Positions 14,624 to 22,941 of a DNA stretch of 29,457 bases are shown here, in pieces (position 1 is the stretch's first letter; each line of letters begins with the position of its first letter). The notes beneath the pieces are model-generated. The model worked only from the letters and a program-made list of their open reading frames with translations. It ran no database searches and was not told where the DNA came from. The translations under genes and the position numbers were made by a program. The stretch spans positions 1 to 29,457 of the forward strand of contig CAMQRG010000003.1 of NCBI GenBank assembly GCA_947036475.1, given 5' to 3'. Source of the DNA: an uncultured Clostridia bacterium (GTDB lineage: Bacteria > Bacillota > Clostridia > Lachnospirales > Anaerotignaceae).

Positions 14624-16186
14624 TTACAGCCCGGGCGCAATCCACATGTTTTTAGTCAGTTTTTCATCGCAAAGTGCAAGCTGTTTCGGATACACCTTCA
14701 GCCAGTTTTTGTAAAGCTCGTCATAAACTGCCCAGTTATCCTTGTTAGGCTCAAAGCAGCGGTCCCATTTTACGGTCTGCCGTACGCCTTCCTCAATGCT
14801 GGGGTAGAGCCCGACGCCGTAGCCCGCAAGGATTGCCGCGCCTAACGCCGTAGCTTCTTTAACTACGGGTACTTTTACAGGCTTGCCCGTCACATCTGCC
14901 ACAATCTGGCACCAGAGCGGGCTTTTTGCTGCGCCGCCTGCAAAAATCAGTTCGTCCGGCTCATGCCCTGTGGCTTCTTTTACCAGTTCGATATGTCCGC
15001 GCACAATCAGTGCAGTGTTTTCCAAAATCGCGCGGTAGAAGGTATAGCGGTTGAATTTTTCAGGCTCCAGATGGAAATTGGTGAAAGTCGGGCTGGCGTG
15101 TTTCCAGTTGATGAAATTCATAACATCACTGAAACAGCAGAGCATACCGTAGCTGCCTGCGGGGATTTTTTCCGCCTGTTCGTTCATCAGGTCGTAAGGG
15201 TCGCGGCCTGTACGGGCGGCCTCAGCTACTTCATACTGACAGAACCCGTCGCGGAACCAGCGCATGACCATGCCGGGCTTGAACGCCAGTGCTTCATACT
15301 GCCAGAGCCCGGGGACTGCGTGGCAGTTTACGCGCACGCGGCACTGAGGGTCTGTTGCGCCGTTTGCAGTATTAAATTCATACTGCCAGAAGCTGCCGCC
15401 GAATACAGCTGCCTGGCCTTCGCTGCACGCGCCGACGCCGATTGTGCCAAGCTGGCAGTCGCCGCCGCCGACAACAACGGGCGTACCTTCTGCAAGTCCG
15501 GTATCCGCCGCACCTTTCGCGCTGACAACGGCAAAATTTGTGCCGCATTCCACAACGGGCGGGAAAATATCGGAACGCAGGCCGCATTTTTCAGCAATCT
15601 CAGGGAACCAGTCGCGGCTCTGCAAATCCATGATGCCTGTTGTGCTGGCGTTGCTTGGCTCTACGGCGAGCTTTCCGGTCAGCTTGTAAATCAGCCAGTC
15701 GTTGAACATGCCGAGCGTTGCGGTTTTTTCGTATACTTCGGGCATATGGTTTTTTACCCAGAGCAGACGGGGCAGCGCGCCTAGTGCGTAAGTTTCGCCG
15801 CTCCTGCTGTAAACGGCTTTTTCCAGTTCAGGGTCGAGCCTGATGAGTTCGCCGACCTCTGCATCGCTGCGCGCGTCCACATTGGCGCAGGCCCAGATTT
15901 CATTGCCGTCCTTGTCATAAAGCAGTATGCCCTCGCGCATACAGGTGGTGGAAACTGCGGCGATTTCCTCTGGCGTGATGCCGGTTTCTTTCAGCACGCC
16001 GCGGATGCAGCCGCGGGCAAGCTCCCAGTTTGTTGTCCAGTCGAAGTCCATGCTGCCGGGCCAGCGGGGATCTTCCCTGTGTGTCCATTCCTCCTGCACA
16101 CAGCCGACCTGTGTGCCGTCAAGGCAGAAGATTACGGCACGAACGCTGCCTGTGCCTGCGTCAACTGCCATCAAATATTTTGCCAT
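14624..16186 (-). CDS. lsrK: Autoinducer-2 kinase LsrK
   Basis: A 520-residue FGGY-family carbohydrate kinase. It phosphorylates imported AI-2 (DPD), trapping it in the cell and creating the inducer of LsrR. Matches to E. coli LsrK as I remember it include AVDAGTGSVRAVIF at the phosphate-binding N-terminus, CMREGI, IWACANVDAR, TPVVVGGGD, MRWFRD, the C-terminal-domain FAGGAAKSPLW, and the C-terminal ending IAPGL. The ATG is preceded by AAGGGGGG. It is followed by the cupin gene and lies downstream of lsrR, with a hairpin-rich repeat between them. No promoter is obvious in that gap, so it may be read through from lsrR. Confidence 0.95.
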   Translation of the reverse strand: MAKYLMAVDAGTGSVRAVIFCLDGTQVGCVQEEWTHREDPRWPGSMDFDWTTNWELARGCIRGVLKETGITPEEIAAVSTTCMREGILLYDKDGNEIWACANVDARSDAEVGELIRLDPELEKAVYSRSGETYALGALPRLLWVKNHMPEVYEKTATLGMFNDWLIYKLTGKLAVEPSNASTTGIMDLQSRDWFPEIAEKCGLRSDIFPPVVECGTNFAVVSAKGAADTGLAEGTPVVVGGGDCQLGTIGVGACSEGQAAVFGGSFWQYEFNTANGATDPQCRVRVNCHAVPGLWQYEALAFKPGMVMRWFRDGFCQYEVAEAARTGRDPYDLMNEQAEKIPAGSYGMLCCFSDVMNFINWKHASPTFTNFHLEPEKFNRYTFYRAILENTALIVRGHIELVKEATGHEPDELIFAGGAAKSPLWCQIVADVTGKPVKVPVVKEATALGAAILAGYGVGLYPSIEEGVRQTVKWDRCFEPNKDNWAVYDELYKNWLKVYPKQLALCDEKLTKNMWIAPGL

Positions 16187-16228
16187 GTGGTACCCCCCTT
16201 AGATTGTTTTTTTCTTTATGGTAAGACC

Positions 16229-16405
16229 TTGGGGCTCCGCCCCAATCCCCCGCAAGGGATTTCATCCCTTGACCCTTTTTTGTCACGCATTCGCGTGACG
16301 GAAATAAAATGAGGAAATTGTACGGAAAACGGAGTTTTCCGCAATAAAGTTTGGGGTCAAGCCCTTTTCAAAGGGCTTGCGGAGGTTTGGAGGCGGCGTC
16401 TCCAA
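16229..16405 (+). repeat. Multi-hairpin intergenic repeat, copy A
   Basis: Six successive perfect or near-perfect hairpins fill the lsrR-lsrK gap: 16229-16245 (TTGGGGC stem), 16253-16271 (CAAGGGAT), 16282-16299 (GTCACGC), 16323-16341 (CGGAAAAC), 16358-16379 (CAAGCCCTT) and 16387-16405 (TTGGAGGC). Blocks are shared with copies B, C and D in the window. No coding capacity is seen. Confidence 0.85.
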
Positions 16406-16418
16406 GGTTTTTGGGTCT

Positions 16419-17354
16419 TTAACTCCTTTCCAGTAACGCCTGTGCGGTGTCCTCATCAGTAATCAGTACGTCCAGATAGTTCCCGCGCAGGGCGGCCAGA
16501 ATCGCTTCTACTTTCATCGGCCCGCCCGCAACGCCGATAACATTTTCCAGCTTTTGCAGTTCTTCCAGAGGCGTGCTCATCAGCCGCTGTTCCTGGCTCA
16601 TGGAAATCAGCTTTCCATCTTTATCCAGAAAATGGCTCAGGACATCGCCCACCGCGCCCTGCAAACGCAGTACGGTAAAATCATTCTTGCTGAAAATACC
16701 GTTGCGTATAATGGTTGCATCATCGTTCATGCTCCCGATACCCACTACGCTCATACTGGACAGCGGTATCATACGGTAAATTTCCTGCACGCTGGGCTCC
16801 TGCTGCAAGGACTGTAAAGTTTCCCTGCTGGAAAGCACCAGAGGCGAGGGAATCAGCCACAGCTTTGCATTGAATACGTTGGAATACGCGTTCGGCAGGT
16901 AATAATTGACGCCGCCTGTCAGGCTGACAACATTCAGCGGCTTTTCCACCATCATTGCCAGACGGTTGAGCACGCGCCGCGTTGTGCCGCCGTAACCCAT
17001 GTTGATAAACGTCCCGTCCTTCAAATGATGCAGAATGTACATCGCTGCCGCCTGCGCAAGACTGTCATCTGCCTCCGTCGGCGATTTGCCGGCGGGAAAA
17101 GTCAGCACATCGGAAAGCCCGAAACGTGCAATCAGCTCCTGTTCCAGCTTTATACGGCGGCAGCCGTCCTGCCGGATACTGAACTGTACTACGCCGCTCT
17201 GCCGCGCCTTTTCCAGAAGGTTTACGACCTTTGTACGGCTGATGCCAAGCAGGTCGGAAATGGTCTGCTGGGTATAATTTTCCATATAGTAATACCAGGC
17301 CGCTTTGACCGTCAGCATTTCTTCGTAATTTTGTTTTGCACTGCTGGTATCCAA
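16419..17354 (-). CDS. lsrR: LsrR-type transcriptional regulator (SorC/DeoR family)
   Basis: A 311-residue repressor. An N-terminal helix-turn-helix (YTQQTISDLLGISRTKVVNLL, about residues 27-47) is joined to a sugar-phosphate-binding domain of the SorC type with MGYGGTTRRVL, VSLTGGVNYY, VVGIGSMNDDATIIR and VGVAGGPMKVEAI-like blocks. Phospho-AI-2 is the expected inducer. The open frame reaches a TTG at 17375, but I prefer the TTG at 17352-17354, since AAAGGGTG lies 5-6 bases upstream. It is divergent from lsrA with a consensus promoter on each strand, so it probably represses both the transporter operon and itself. Confidence 0.9.
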   Translation of the reverse strand: MDTSSAKQNYEEMLTVKAAWYYYMENYTQQTISDLLGISRTKVVNLLEKARQSGVVQFSIRQDGCRRIKLEQELIARFGLSDVLTFPAGKSPTEADDSLAQAAAMYILHHLKDGTFINMGYGGTTRRVLNRLAMMVEKPLNVVSLTGGVNYYLPNAYSNVFNAKLWLIPSPLVLSSRETLQSLQQEPSVQEIYRMIPLSSMSVVGIGSMNDDATIIRNGIFSKNDFTVLRLQGAVGDVLSHFLDKDGKLISMSQEQRLMSTPLEELQKLENVIGVAGGPMKVEAILAALRGNYLDVLITDEDTAQALLERS

Positions 17355-17388
17355 TGGAATCACCCTTTGCAACAAATGTCCAGTGTCA

Positions 17389-17404
17389 TATCAAATGTAT
17401 CAAA
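17389..17404. promoter_or_regulatory. Candidate LsrR operator (direct repeat)
   Basis: TATCAAA occurs twice (17389-17395 and 17398-17404), offset by 9 bases, just downstream of the lsrR -10 box in the direction of lsrR transcription. A repressor bound here would block lsrR. A second repeat pair, AAAACGGCG followed by an A/T run (17485-17499 and 17556-17572), lies upstream of the lsrA promoter. Neither is proven. Confidence 0.4.
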
Positions 17405-17411
17405 CATAGTT

Positions 17412-17441
17412 AGTATATCACCAGATTGTTTTGTTTGTCAA
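17412..17441 (-). promoter_or_regulatory. lsrR promoter
   Basis: On the minus strand, TTGACA (17436-17441) and TATACT (17412-17417) are separated by 18 bases. The predicted transcript starts some 50 bases before the lsrR start codon and crosses the TATCAAA direct repeat. Confidence 0.75.
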
Positions 17442-17605
17442 ATGGAAGTGGGCAGAAGAAAAAAGCAATCTTTCATGTTTAGTAAAAACGGCGAAAATTT
17501 TTCTTTTTTATGCGGAATTGACAAATCCATACGTTATAATTTCCTTTTTTTGGCGAAAACGGCGGAAAAATTGCATAAAAACGGAGCCCAAAGTCATTCG
17601 GACAG

Positions 17606-17634
17606 TTGACAAGCCATTCAAAAAACACTATAAT
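17606..17634 (+). promoter_or_regulatory. lsrACDB(F) promoter
   Basis: Perfect consensus boxes TTGACA (17606-17611) and TATAAT (17629-17634) at 17-base spacing, 71 bases before lsrA. A promoter this strong is expected to need repression, in line with the divergent lsrR. The rest of the 17376-17705 gap is AT-rich and holds only the repeat pairs listed elsewhere. Confidence 0.85.
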
Positions 17635-17705
17635 AAGAAACTGAAAACAAAAATTCTACACAGAAACATTTTTGTGTTTCTATTGAAAAAAGGGGGCTTG
17701 CAGCG

Positions 17706-19232
17706 ATGAGTGGGACGGAAGAAAAAGCAGCTCCGCTGCTCTCGATTCGGAATGTTTATAAATCGTTTGGGTTAAATGAGGTGCTTAAGGGAATCGACAT
17801 GGACGTCATGCATGGCGAAGTTCTGGCGCTGATTGGCGGCAATGGTGCGGGGAAATCCACACTGATGAAAATTATTATGGGCATTTATACCCATGATAAG
17901 GGTGAACTTTTGTTCCGCGGGGAGGAAATTGTCCAGACGCGCGGCACTGCGGCGGCATTGGCAAAGGGCATTTATATGGTTCCGCAGGAGCCTTTGCTGT
18001 TCCCTAATATGACTGTGGAAGAAAATATTTTGATTGGCTTTACACAGAGCAAGGCGGAGTTACATAAAGAACTTGTCGATACGATGGAGGAAATCGGCTG
18101 GAATCTGGATTTGAGCCGGAAGGCAAGCAGCCTTTCCATCGCGGAACAGCAGCTGGTGGAAATTCTGCGGGGCATTCTGCGCCACGCGCAGCTGCTGATA
18201 CTGGACGAACCGACTTCCGCACTGACGTTTGACGAGGTAAAGAGCCTGTTCCGCTGCGTTTCGGACTTGCAGGCAAAAGGAATCGGTATTATCTATATTA
18301 CGCACCGTCTGGCGGAGGTATTTGAGATTGCGACGCACGTTGCCATTATGCGCGACGGCATGATTACCATACAGGGCCCGGTTGACGGGTTTACAAGGGA
18401 AGATCTGGTAAAGGGTCTTTTACCGCCTGATGCGGAGCTGACGAAGCATGCCGGAGCGGCAAGTGTAAAAAATGTGGATTATTCCGCTGCACCTGTGCTG
18501 GAACTGAAAAATTTCAGCGGCTTTGGCTTTTCCGATATTTCATTGAAGGTATATCCCGGCGAAATTCTGGGTGTTGCAGGCGTTGTAGGCGCTGGGCGAA
18601 CGGAAATGGCAACAACGATATTTGGCATGGACAAGGTGCTTGGCGGAAGCGTCCTGCTTGGCGGTACGGATATTACAGGCAGAAAAACGAAGCAGGTTAT
18701 TGCGGCGGGGCTGAATTATGTCCCCGAGGACAGACATCTCAACGGGCTGTTCAAGATCTGTGATGTGGCTGCGAATACGACGAGCTCGGCATTGTTCAGC
18801 AAAATGATGGGGAATTTGTTCCTCAACCGTAAAATGGAGCATGATGTGACGCAGAAATACGTGGACAGTTTCCGAACAAAAGTGACGGGGCATGACCAGC
18901 TGACGGGCAGCCTTTCCGGCGGTAACCAGCAGAAAATCGTAATCGGGCGCAGCCTTTCCACAACGCCGAAGATTGTTATTTTGGACGAACCTACACGCGG
19001 CATTGACGCAGCGGCGCGCGGCGATGTTTACAGCATTATCCACCAGCTGCGGGAAGAAGGCGTTTCCATACTGCTGATTTCCAGCGATATGGAGGAAATC
19101 ATGGAGCTTGCTGACCGCGCGGTAACAATGTATCAGGGAAGAATCAACGCGGAATTCCGGAATGACGACATCAATCAGGATAATCTGATGGCGGCCTCGT
19201 TCGGTATATTAGAAGGGGGTGCGGACGCATGA
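17706..19232 (+). CDS. lsrA: AI-2 ABC transporter, ATP-binding protein
   Basis: A 508-residue double-ABC ATPase of the sugar-import (RbsA-like) type. Domain 1 has Walker A GGNGAGKST, signature LSIAEQQLVEI and Walker B LLILDEPTSAL. Domain 2 has the usual degenerate Walker A (GVVGAGRTE), signature LSGGNQQKIVIG and Walker B IVILDEPTRGID. It energises import of AI-2 through LsrC and LsrD. By sequence alone it could serve ribose; the flanking lsrR, lsrK, lsrB and lsrF genes make LsrA the right name. The ATG follows AAGGGGGC, and its TGA overlaps the lsrC ATG. Confidence 0.93.
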   Translation: MSGTEEKAAPLLSIRNVYKSFGLNEVLKGIDMDVMHGEVLALIGGNGAGKSTLMKIIMGIYTHDKGELLFRGEEIVQTRGTAAALAKGIYMVPQEPLLFPNMTVEENILIGFTQSKAELHKELVDTMEEIGWNLDLSRKASSLSIAEQQLVEILRGILRHAQLLILDEPTSALTFDEVKSLFRCVSDLQAKGIGIIYITHRLAEVFEIATHVAIMRDGMITIQGPVDGFTREDLVKGLLPPDAELTKHAGAASVKNVDYSAAPVLELKNFSGFGFSDISLKVYPGEILGVAGVVGAGRTEMATTIFGMDKVLGGSVLLGGTDITGRKTKQVIAAGLNYVPEDRHLNGLFKICDVAANTTSSALFSKMMGNLFLNRKMEHDVTQKYVDSFRTKVTGHDQLTGSLSGGNQQKIVIGRSLSTTPKIVILDEPTRGIDAAARGDVYSIIHQLREEGVSILLISSDMEEIMELADRAVTMYQGRINAEFRNDDINQDNLMAASFGILEGGADA

Positions 19233-20242
19233 ACAAAACAAAGAAAATTTTCAAAGCGCGGGAAATGACAAGTTTCCTGTTCCTGATGGGCTTGTTCATT
19301 ATTGTCGGCATACTGAACCCGAGTTTTATGAGTGTGAACAATGTGGCAGCGTGCTTCAATACCTCCGTTGTGTATACACTGGTGGCAGTGGGCATGGCTT
19401 TCACAATATTTGTCGGAGAAATCGACGTTTCCGTCGGCTCAAACCTTGGCTTTGTGGCGACTGTTGTCGGCAGCCTTCTGCGCGACGGTGCAAACTGGGG
19501 CTTTGCGTTTACAGTCGGCATTATCATCGGCGTCATCATCGGCCTGATTAACGGCTGGGGTGTTGCCATTATGAAGGTGCCTTCTCTGATTTTTACGCTG
19601 GGTACAAACGGCATTCTGCGCGGCATGATGTACATATATACAGGCGGCGCATGGGTGGAAAACCTGCCCAAGAGCTTTAAGGATTTTTCGGCGGTAACGC
19701 TGATTGGTAAATTTACGGTATACTACTGCTGTGCGGTAATACTGGTTGTACTGATACATATGGCGCTGACCCGTACCCGCAGGGGACGCTATTTCTGGGC
19801 GGTCGGCGATAATGCCGGCGGCGCGGAGCTGGTCGGTATCCCTGTTGTGCGGACAAAAGTTATGGCGTATGTCATTTGTGGCATCTTGAGCGCGGCGGCG
19901 GGTATCATTTTTTGCAGCCGCATCGGTTTTGTTACCTCTGCAAGCGGCAACGGTTATGAAATGAAAGCAGTTGCGGCGTGCGTGCTGGGCGGTATCAGCC
20001 TGACAGGCGGCGTTGGCACAGTCATTGGCGCGGCAATCGGCGCGGTTATTATGGCGTCAATCAGCTATCTGCTTGTTTTCATGGGCTTTTCGTCCAATTA
20101 TGATAACGCAATCACGGGCATTATCCTGATTACCATTGTGGTATTTGACGCGCTGATGCAGAGGCGTGCCGCTGTGAAGAACCGGCGCGCAAGGCTTGTT
20201 GCCCGAACTGCGGCTGGAACGGCAAAGGAGGCGGGAGAATGA
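19229..20242 (+). CDS. lsrC: AI-2 ABC transporter, permease
   Basis: A 337-residue membrane permease of the ribose/AI-2 branch (BPD_transp_2 family), with about 8-10 hydrophobic segments. It carries the motif GEIDVSVGSNLGF near residues 68-80 and the cytoplasmic coupling region RRGRYFWAVGDNAGGAELVGI. It forms the import channel with LsrD. Both ends overlap neighbours by ATGA, so LsrA, LsrC and LsrD are made in a coupled way. LsrC and LsrD are named by order and by length relative to E. coli; the two cannot be distinguished functionally from sequence alone. Confidence 0.92.
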   Translation: MNKTKKIFKAREMTSFLFLMGLFIIVGILNPSFMSVNNVAACFNTSVVYTLVAVGMAFTIFVGEIDVSVGSNLGFVATVVGSLLRDGANWGFAFTVGIIIGVIIGLINGWGVAIMKVPSLIFTLGTNGILRGMMYIYTGGAWVENLPKSFKDFSAVTLIGKFTVYYCCAVILVVLIHMALTRTRRGRYFWAVGDNAGGAELVGIPVVRTKVMAYVICGILSAAAGIIFCSRIGFVTSASGNGYEMKAVAACVLGGISLTGGVGTVIGAAIGAVIMASISYLLVFMGFSSNYDNAITGIILITIVVFDALMQRRAAVKNRRARLVARTAAGTAKEAGE

Positions 20243-21285
20243 AGAACCTGACGAAAAAGCGTCCTGCTTTTAACTGGACGGCATTCCTTGTGCTCCTGCT
20301 GATACTGGAATTTGTAATTTTTGGCGGGACAAATGCAAAATTTCTGAAACCCGCGCTTCTGATGACAAGTGCGAACGATTTCCTGCCAATCTGTATTATT
20401 TCGATATTTGTGACATTCGTTATGATAACGGGCGGCATAGATATACAGGTCGCGTCAATCATTGGTCTGACCTCTATCATTATTGGCGTGGCATGGCAGG
20501 ATTTCGGGCTGAATATCTGGGCGGCTGTGCTTGTGGCGATATTGGTAGCGGCGGCAGGCGGCGCACTTTCCGGCTTTTTTGTGGCCTACTGCGGCGTACA
20601 GGCGATGGTCGTCACGCTGGGCGGGAGTTTCCTCTATTCGGGGCTTGCCCTGCTCGTTTCAACGCTTTCCAGCACAGAAAGCTATCAGGGTATCAGCGGG
20701 TTTCCGGCGTCATTCCGCTGGATTACGAAATATAAGGTGTTCGGCGTTGTGCCGTTCCAAATCTGTATTTTCCTTGTGCTGCTTGTGATTGCATATCTGC
20801 TGCTGCATAAGACAAAATACGGGCGGAAGGTGTTCCTTGTGGGCGTGAATCAGTCTGCGGCGGAATATTCCGGCATCAACAGCAGACGTATCATTATGTC
20901 AACATATATCCTCAGCGCAGTCAGTGCGGCGATTGCGGGTGTGATTTTGACTTCCTACCTTGGGACGGCAAAATCTGACCTTGGCAGCGGCCTTACCATG
21001 AATATCATTACGGCAGTTGTGCTGGGCGGTACGCTTTCCACAGGCGGCAAGGGCAGCGCGATTGGTACGGCTCTGGCGGCAATCATTATCGGGCTTCTGC
21101 GCTTCGGCATGCCGTTGTGCTTTAAGGTCAATACGCAGTATCTGGATATTCCTATCGGCGTGCTGCTGGTTGTGGTTGTTGTGGGGCGTTCCCTTGCGGG
21201 CAATCCGAATGTGATTGCGAAATTTGCAAAAATGAAAGAGCGTTTCAAAGGCGGCAGTGCAAAAAGCGGTTCCGCAGAGGCGTAA
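20239..21285 (+). CDS. lsrD: AI-2 ABC transporter, permease
   Basis: A 348-residue permease homologous to the preceding one. It has GGIDIQVASIIGLTS at the conserved second-helix motif and RKVFLVGVNQSAAEYSGI in the coupling loop, with about 8-10 membrane spans. The C-terminus is basic (MKERFKGGSAKSGSAEA). It is the partner of LsrC. Its ATG overlaps the lsrC stop. The following lsrB gene starts 77 bases later behind its own strong ribosome site. Confidence 0.92.
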   Translation: MKNLTKKRPAFNWTAFLVLLLILEFVIFGGTNAKFLKPALLMTSANDFLPICIISIFVTFVMITGGIDIQVASIIGLTSIIIGVAWQDFGLNIWAAVLVAILVAAAGGALSGFFVAYCGVQAMVVTLGGSFLYSGLALLVSTLSSTESYQGISGFPASFRWITKYKVFGVVPFQICIFLVLLVIAYLLLHKTKYGRKVFLVGVNQSAAEYSGINSRRIIMSTYILSAVSAAIAGVILTSYLGTAKSDLGSGLTMNIITAVVLGGTLSTGGKGSAIGTALAAIIIGLLRFGMPLCFKVNTQYLDIPIGVLLVVVVVGRSLAGNPNVIAKFAKMKERFKGGSAKSGSAEA

Positions 21286-21362
21286 ACAGGCATATTCGGG
21301 GAGTTTTTCCTCTGGATATAGTAAACAATGGCAAACTATCTAAAAAATGGGAGGAATGTAAA

Positions 21363-22481
21363 ATGAAGAAGTTTCTTGCAACATTGCTGGCAATGACAAT
21401 GACACTGTCTTTGGCAGCCTGCGGCGGCGGCAACGATGCACCGGCAGAAGACAATACGGGCGATTCCGCAGAAGGCGGCGAAGTTGTTTCCGTTGAGGGT
21501 AAAACAGTCGCATTTATTCCGAAGCTGACAGGCAACGCGTTCTTTGAAGTTGCAAACGAAGGCGCACAGGAATATGCTGCTGACTGGGGCATCACAGTTG
21601 AGTACATGGGCAACGCAGTTGCAGGCGTTGCAGAGCAGGTTGCAGTTGTTAACCAGGCGGTTGCTTCCGGCGTTGACGCAATCTGCATTTCCACAGTAGA
21701 CGCGGCTGGTGTGGCTGACGCTCTGCAGGCTGCTATGGAAGCAGGCATTGCTGTCTGCACATGGGACTCCGACGCGAACGTAGAAGACCGTGCGCTGATG
21801 GTTTCTCAGGGTACACCCGAAGTTCTGGGCCAGATGCTGGTTGACCTTTCCGTAGAAGGCCTGAAGGCTCGCGGCGTTGACCCCGACAACGATGCAGTAA
21901 ACTATGCTTGGCACTACTCTCAGGCTACCGTTACAGACCAGAACTCCTGGCAGGTAGAAGGTGAGAAAATCATCAAAGAGAAATATCCTAACTGGGTAAA
22001 TGTACAGCCTGACAACTACTATTCCGAACAGGACGCTGAAAAATCCATCACAGTTGGTGAAGCAGTTCTGTCCGCACACCCTGACATTGACCTGATCATC
22101 TGCAACGACTCCACAGCTCTGCCCGGCCAGCTTCAGGCAGCTGAAAACAAGGGTCTGACAAAAGATGATGTTACAATCACAGGCTTTGCAACACCGAACG
22201 CTGTAAAACAGTACTGCACAAACGGCACAATCCATAACTGGGGTCTGTGGGACTGCAAGATCCAGGGCGCTATGGGCTGCTACGTTGCAGCTTACCTGGC
22301 AGCAGGCAACACAGTTAAAGTTGGCGATGTTATCAGCATCCCCGGCCTTGGCGATTGTGAAGTAATGGCAAACGATTGTCTGGCAGCAGGCGTTTCCACA
22401 GCAGATACGAACAACGGCGTTGTTCTTCTGCCCGAACGCGCTGTATTCAACGCTGAAAACATGGATAATTACAACTTCTAA
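21363..22481 (+). CDS. lsrB: AI-2-binding lipoprotein, noncanonical LsrB
   Basis: A 372-residue substrate-binding lipoprotein. The signal peptide ends in LAAC (Cys20), followed by an acidic linker and the periplasmic-binding fold (about 48-372) ending NGVVLLPERAVFN, as in LsrB. Aligned by hand to E. coli LsrB, the AI-2 contacts Lys35, Asp116, Asp166 and Gln167 are kept as Lys54, Asp135, Asp192 and Gln193. Pro220 and Ala222 appear as Asn248 and Ser250. Changes in the binding site are known for clostridial noncanonical LsrB receptors that still bind AI-2. The codons look unusually uniform compared with lsrC and lsrD, suggesting high expression. GGGAGG precedes the ATG. Confidence 0.92.
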   Translation: MKKFLATLLAMTMTLSLAACGGGNDAPAEDNTGDSAEGGEVVSVEGKTVAFIPKLTGNAFFEVANEGAQEYAADWGITVEYMGNAVAGVAEQVAVVNQAVASGVDAICISTVDAAGVADALQAAMEAGIAVCTWDSDANVEDRALMVSQGTPEVLGQMLVDLSVEGLKARGVDPDNDAVNYAWHYSQATVTDQNSWQVEGEKIIKEKYPNWVNVQPDNYYSEQDAEKSITVGEAVLSAHPDIDLIICNDSTALPGQLQAAENKGLTKDDVTITGFATPNAVKQYCTNGTIHNWGLWDCKIQGAMGCYVAAYLAAGNTVKVGDVISIPGLGDCEVMANDCLAAGVSTADTNNGVVLLPERAVFNAENMDNYNF

Positions 22482-22526
22482 TTATTCACGTTGAAACAGA
22501 CGGATTTATCAGGATTGCTGCAAACG

Positions 22527-22552
22527 GTGGGGCATGGGTTTCCATGCTCCAC
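22527..22552 (+). terminator. Hairpin after lsrB, probable mRNA 3' stabiliser or partial terminator
   Basis: GTGGGGCATGG (22527-22537) pairs with CCATGCTCCAC (22542-22552) over 11 positions with one G-T and a 4-base loop. No T run follows, so full termination is doubtful. A stable 3' hairpin behind the binding-protein gene is a common way to raise its mRNA level relative to downstream genes. Confidence 0.6.
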
Positions 22553-22588
22553 TGATTATAAAAAGAGTTAAAACCTTGAGGGTGTGGT

Positions 22589-22842
22589 CGAAGCAGTTTG
22601 CTTCGCGAACCGGGCTTTCAGCCCGCCGCCTTCTTCTGGCGGTGCATGACGCCTCAACTACCCGCAAGGGACTCCATCCCTTGACCCGATTTTTCATCAC
22701 ATATTTATGTGATGATGTGAAAGGAAGTTGCTTTGACGAATTATGTGATAGTTTGCTCGGAAAACGAAGTTTTCTGCAATAAAGTTCTTTGTCCACTTTC
22801 TCCGAAAGAAAGTGGAAGGGGTTTGGGGACAGAGTCCCCCAA
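22589..22842 (+). repeat. Multi-hairpin intergenic repeat, copy B
   Basis: The repeat fills the lsrB-lsrF gap. Hairpins lie at 22589-22605 (CGAAGCA stem), 22611-22625 (CGGGC), 22626-22642 (CCGCC), 22665-22683 (CAAGGGA), 22695-22714 (CATCACAT), 22758-22776 (CGGAAAAC), 22793-22815 (CCACTTTC) and 22822-22842 (GGGGAC). The CAAGGGA and CGGAAAAC blocks, and CAATAAAGTT after the latter, are shared with copy A in the same order. Between them the hairpin sequences differ completely but remain palindromic. Confidence 0.85.
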
Positions 22843-22941
22843 GGTCCTCATTAAGAAAAGCGGAGAGGAGATTTGAACAGTCCCTTGTGCGGTTTTCTTA
22901 AAAAAATCAAACCGGAAAAGAAAACAAAGGAGGAATTTGTA

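Noticed and set aside
16229..16405. CRISPR array or tRNA cluster in the hairpin-rich gap
   Set aside because: The units are different hairpins with no regular repeat-spacer pattern, and no tRNA cloverleaf or T-loop sequence is visible.
17518..17540. TTGACA followed by TATAAT in the lsrR-lsrA gap
   Set aside because: The spacing is only 11 bases, too short for a sigma-70-type promoter. The pair at 17606-17634 has 17 bases.
17706..21285. Ribose transporter (rbsAC) as the identity of the ABC genes
   Set aside because: The family is shared, but the flanking lsrR, lsrK, LsrB-type binding protein and lsrF define an AI-2 locus.
22873..22941. Extended start of LsrF at 22873
   Set aside because: The extra residues do not match LsrF, whose homologous N-terminus begins at the ATG at 22942 with an ideal ribosome site.
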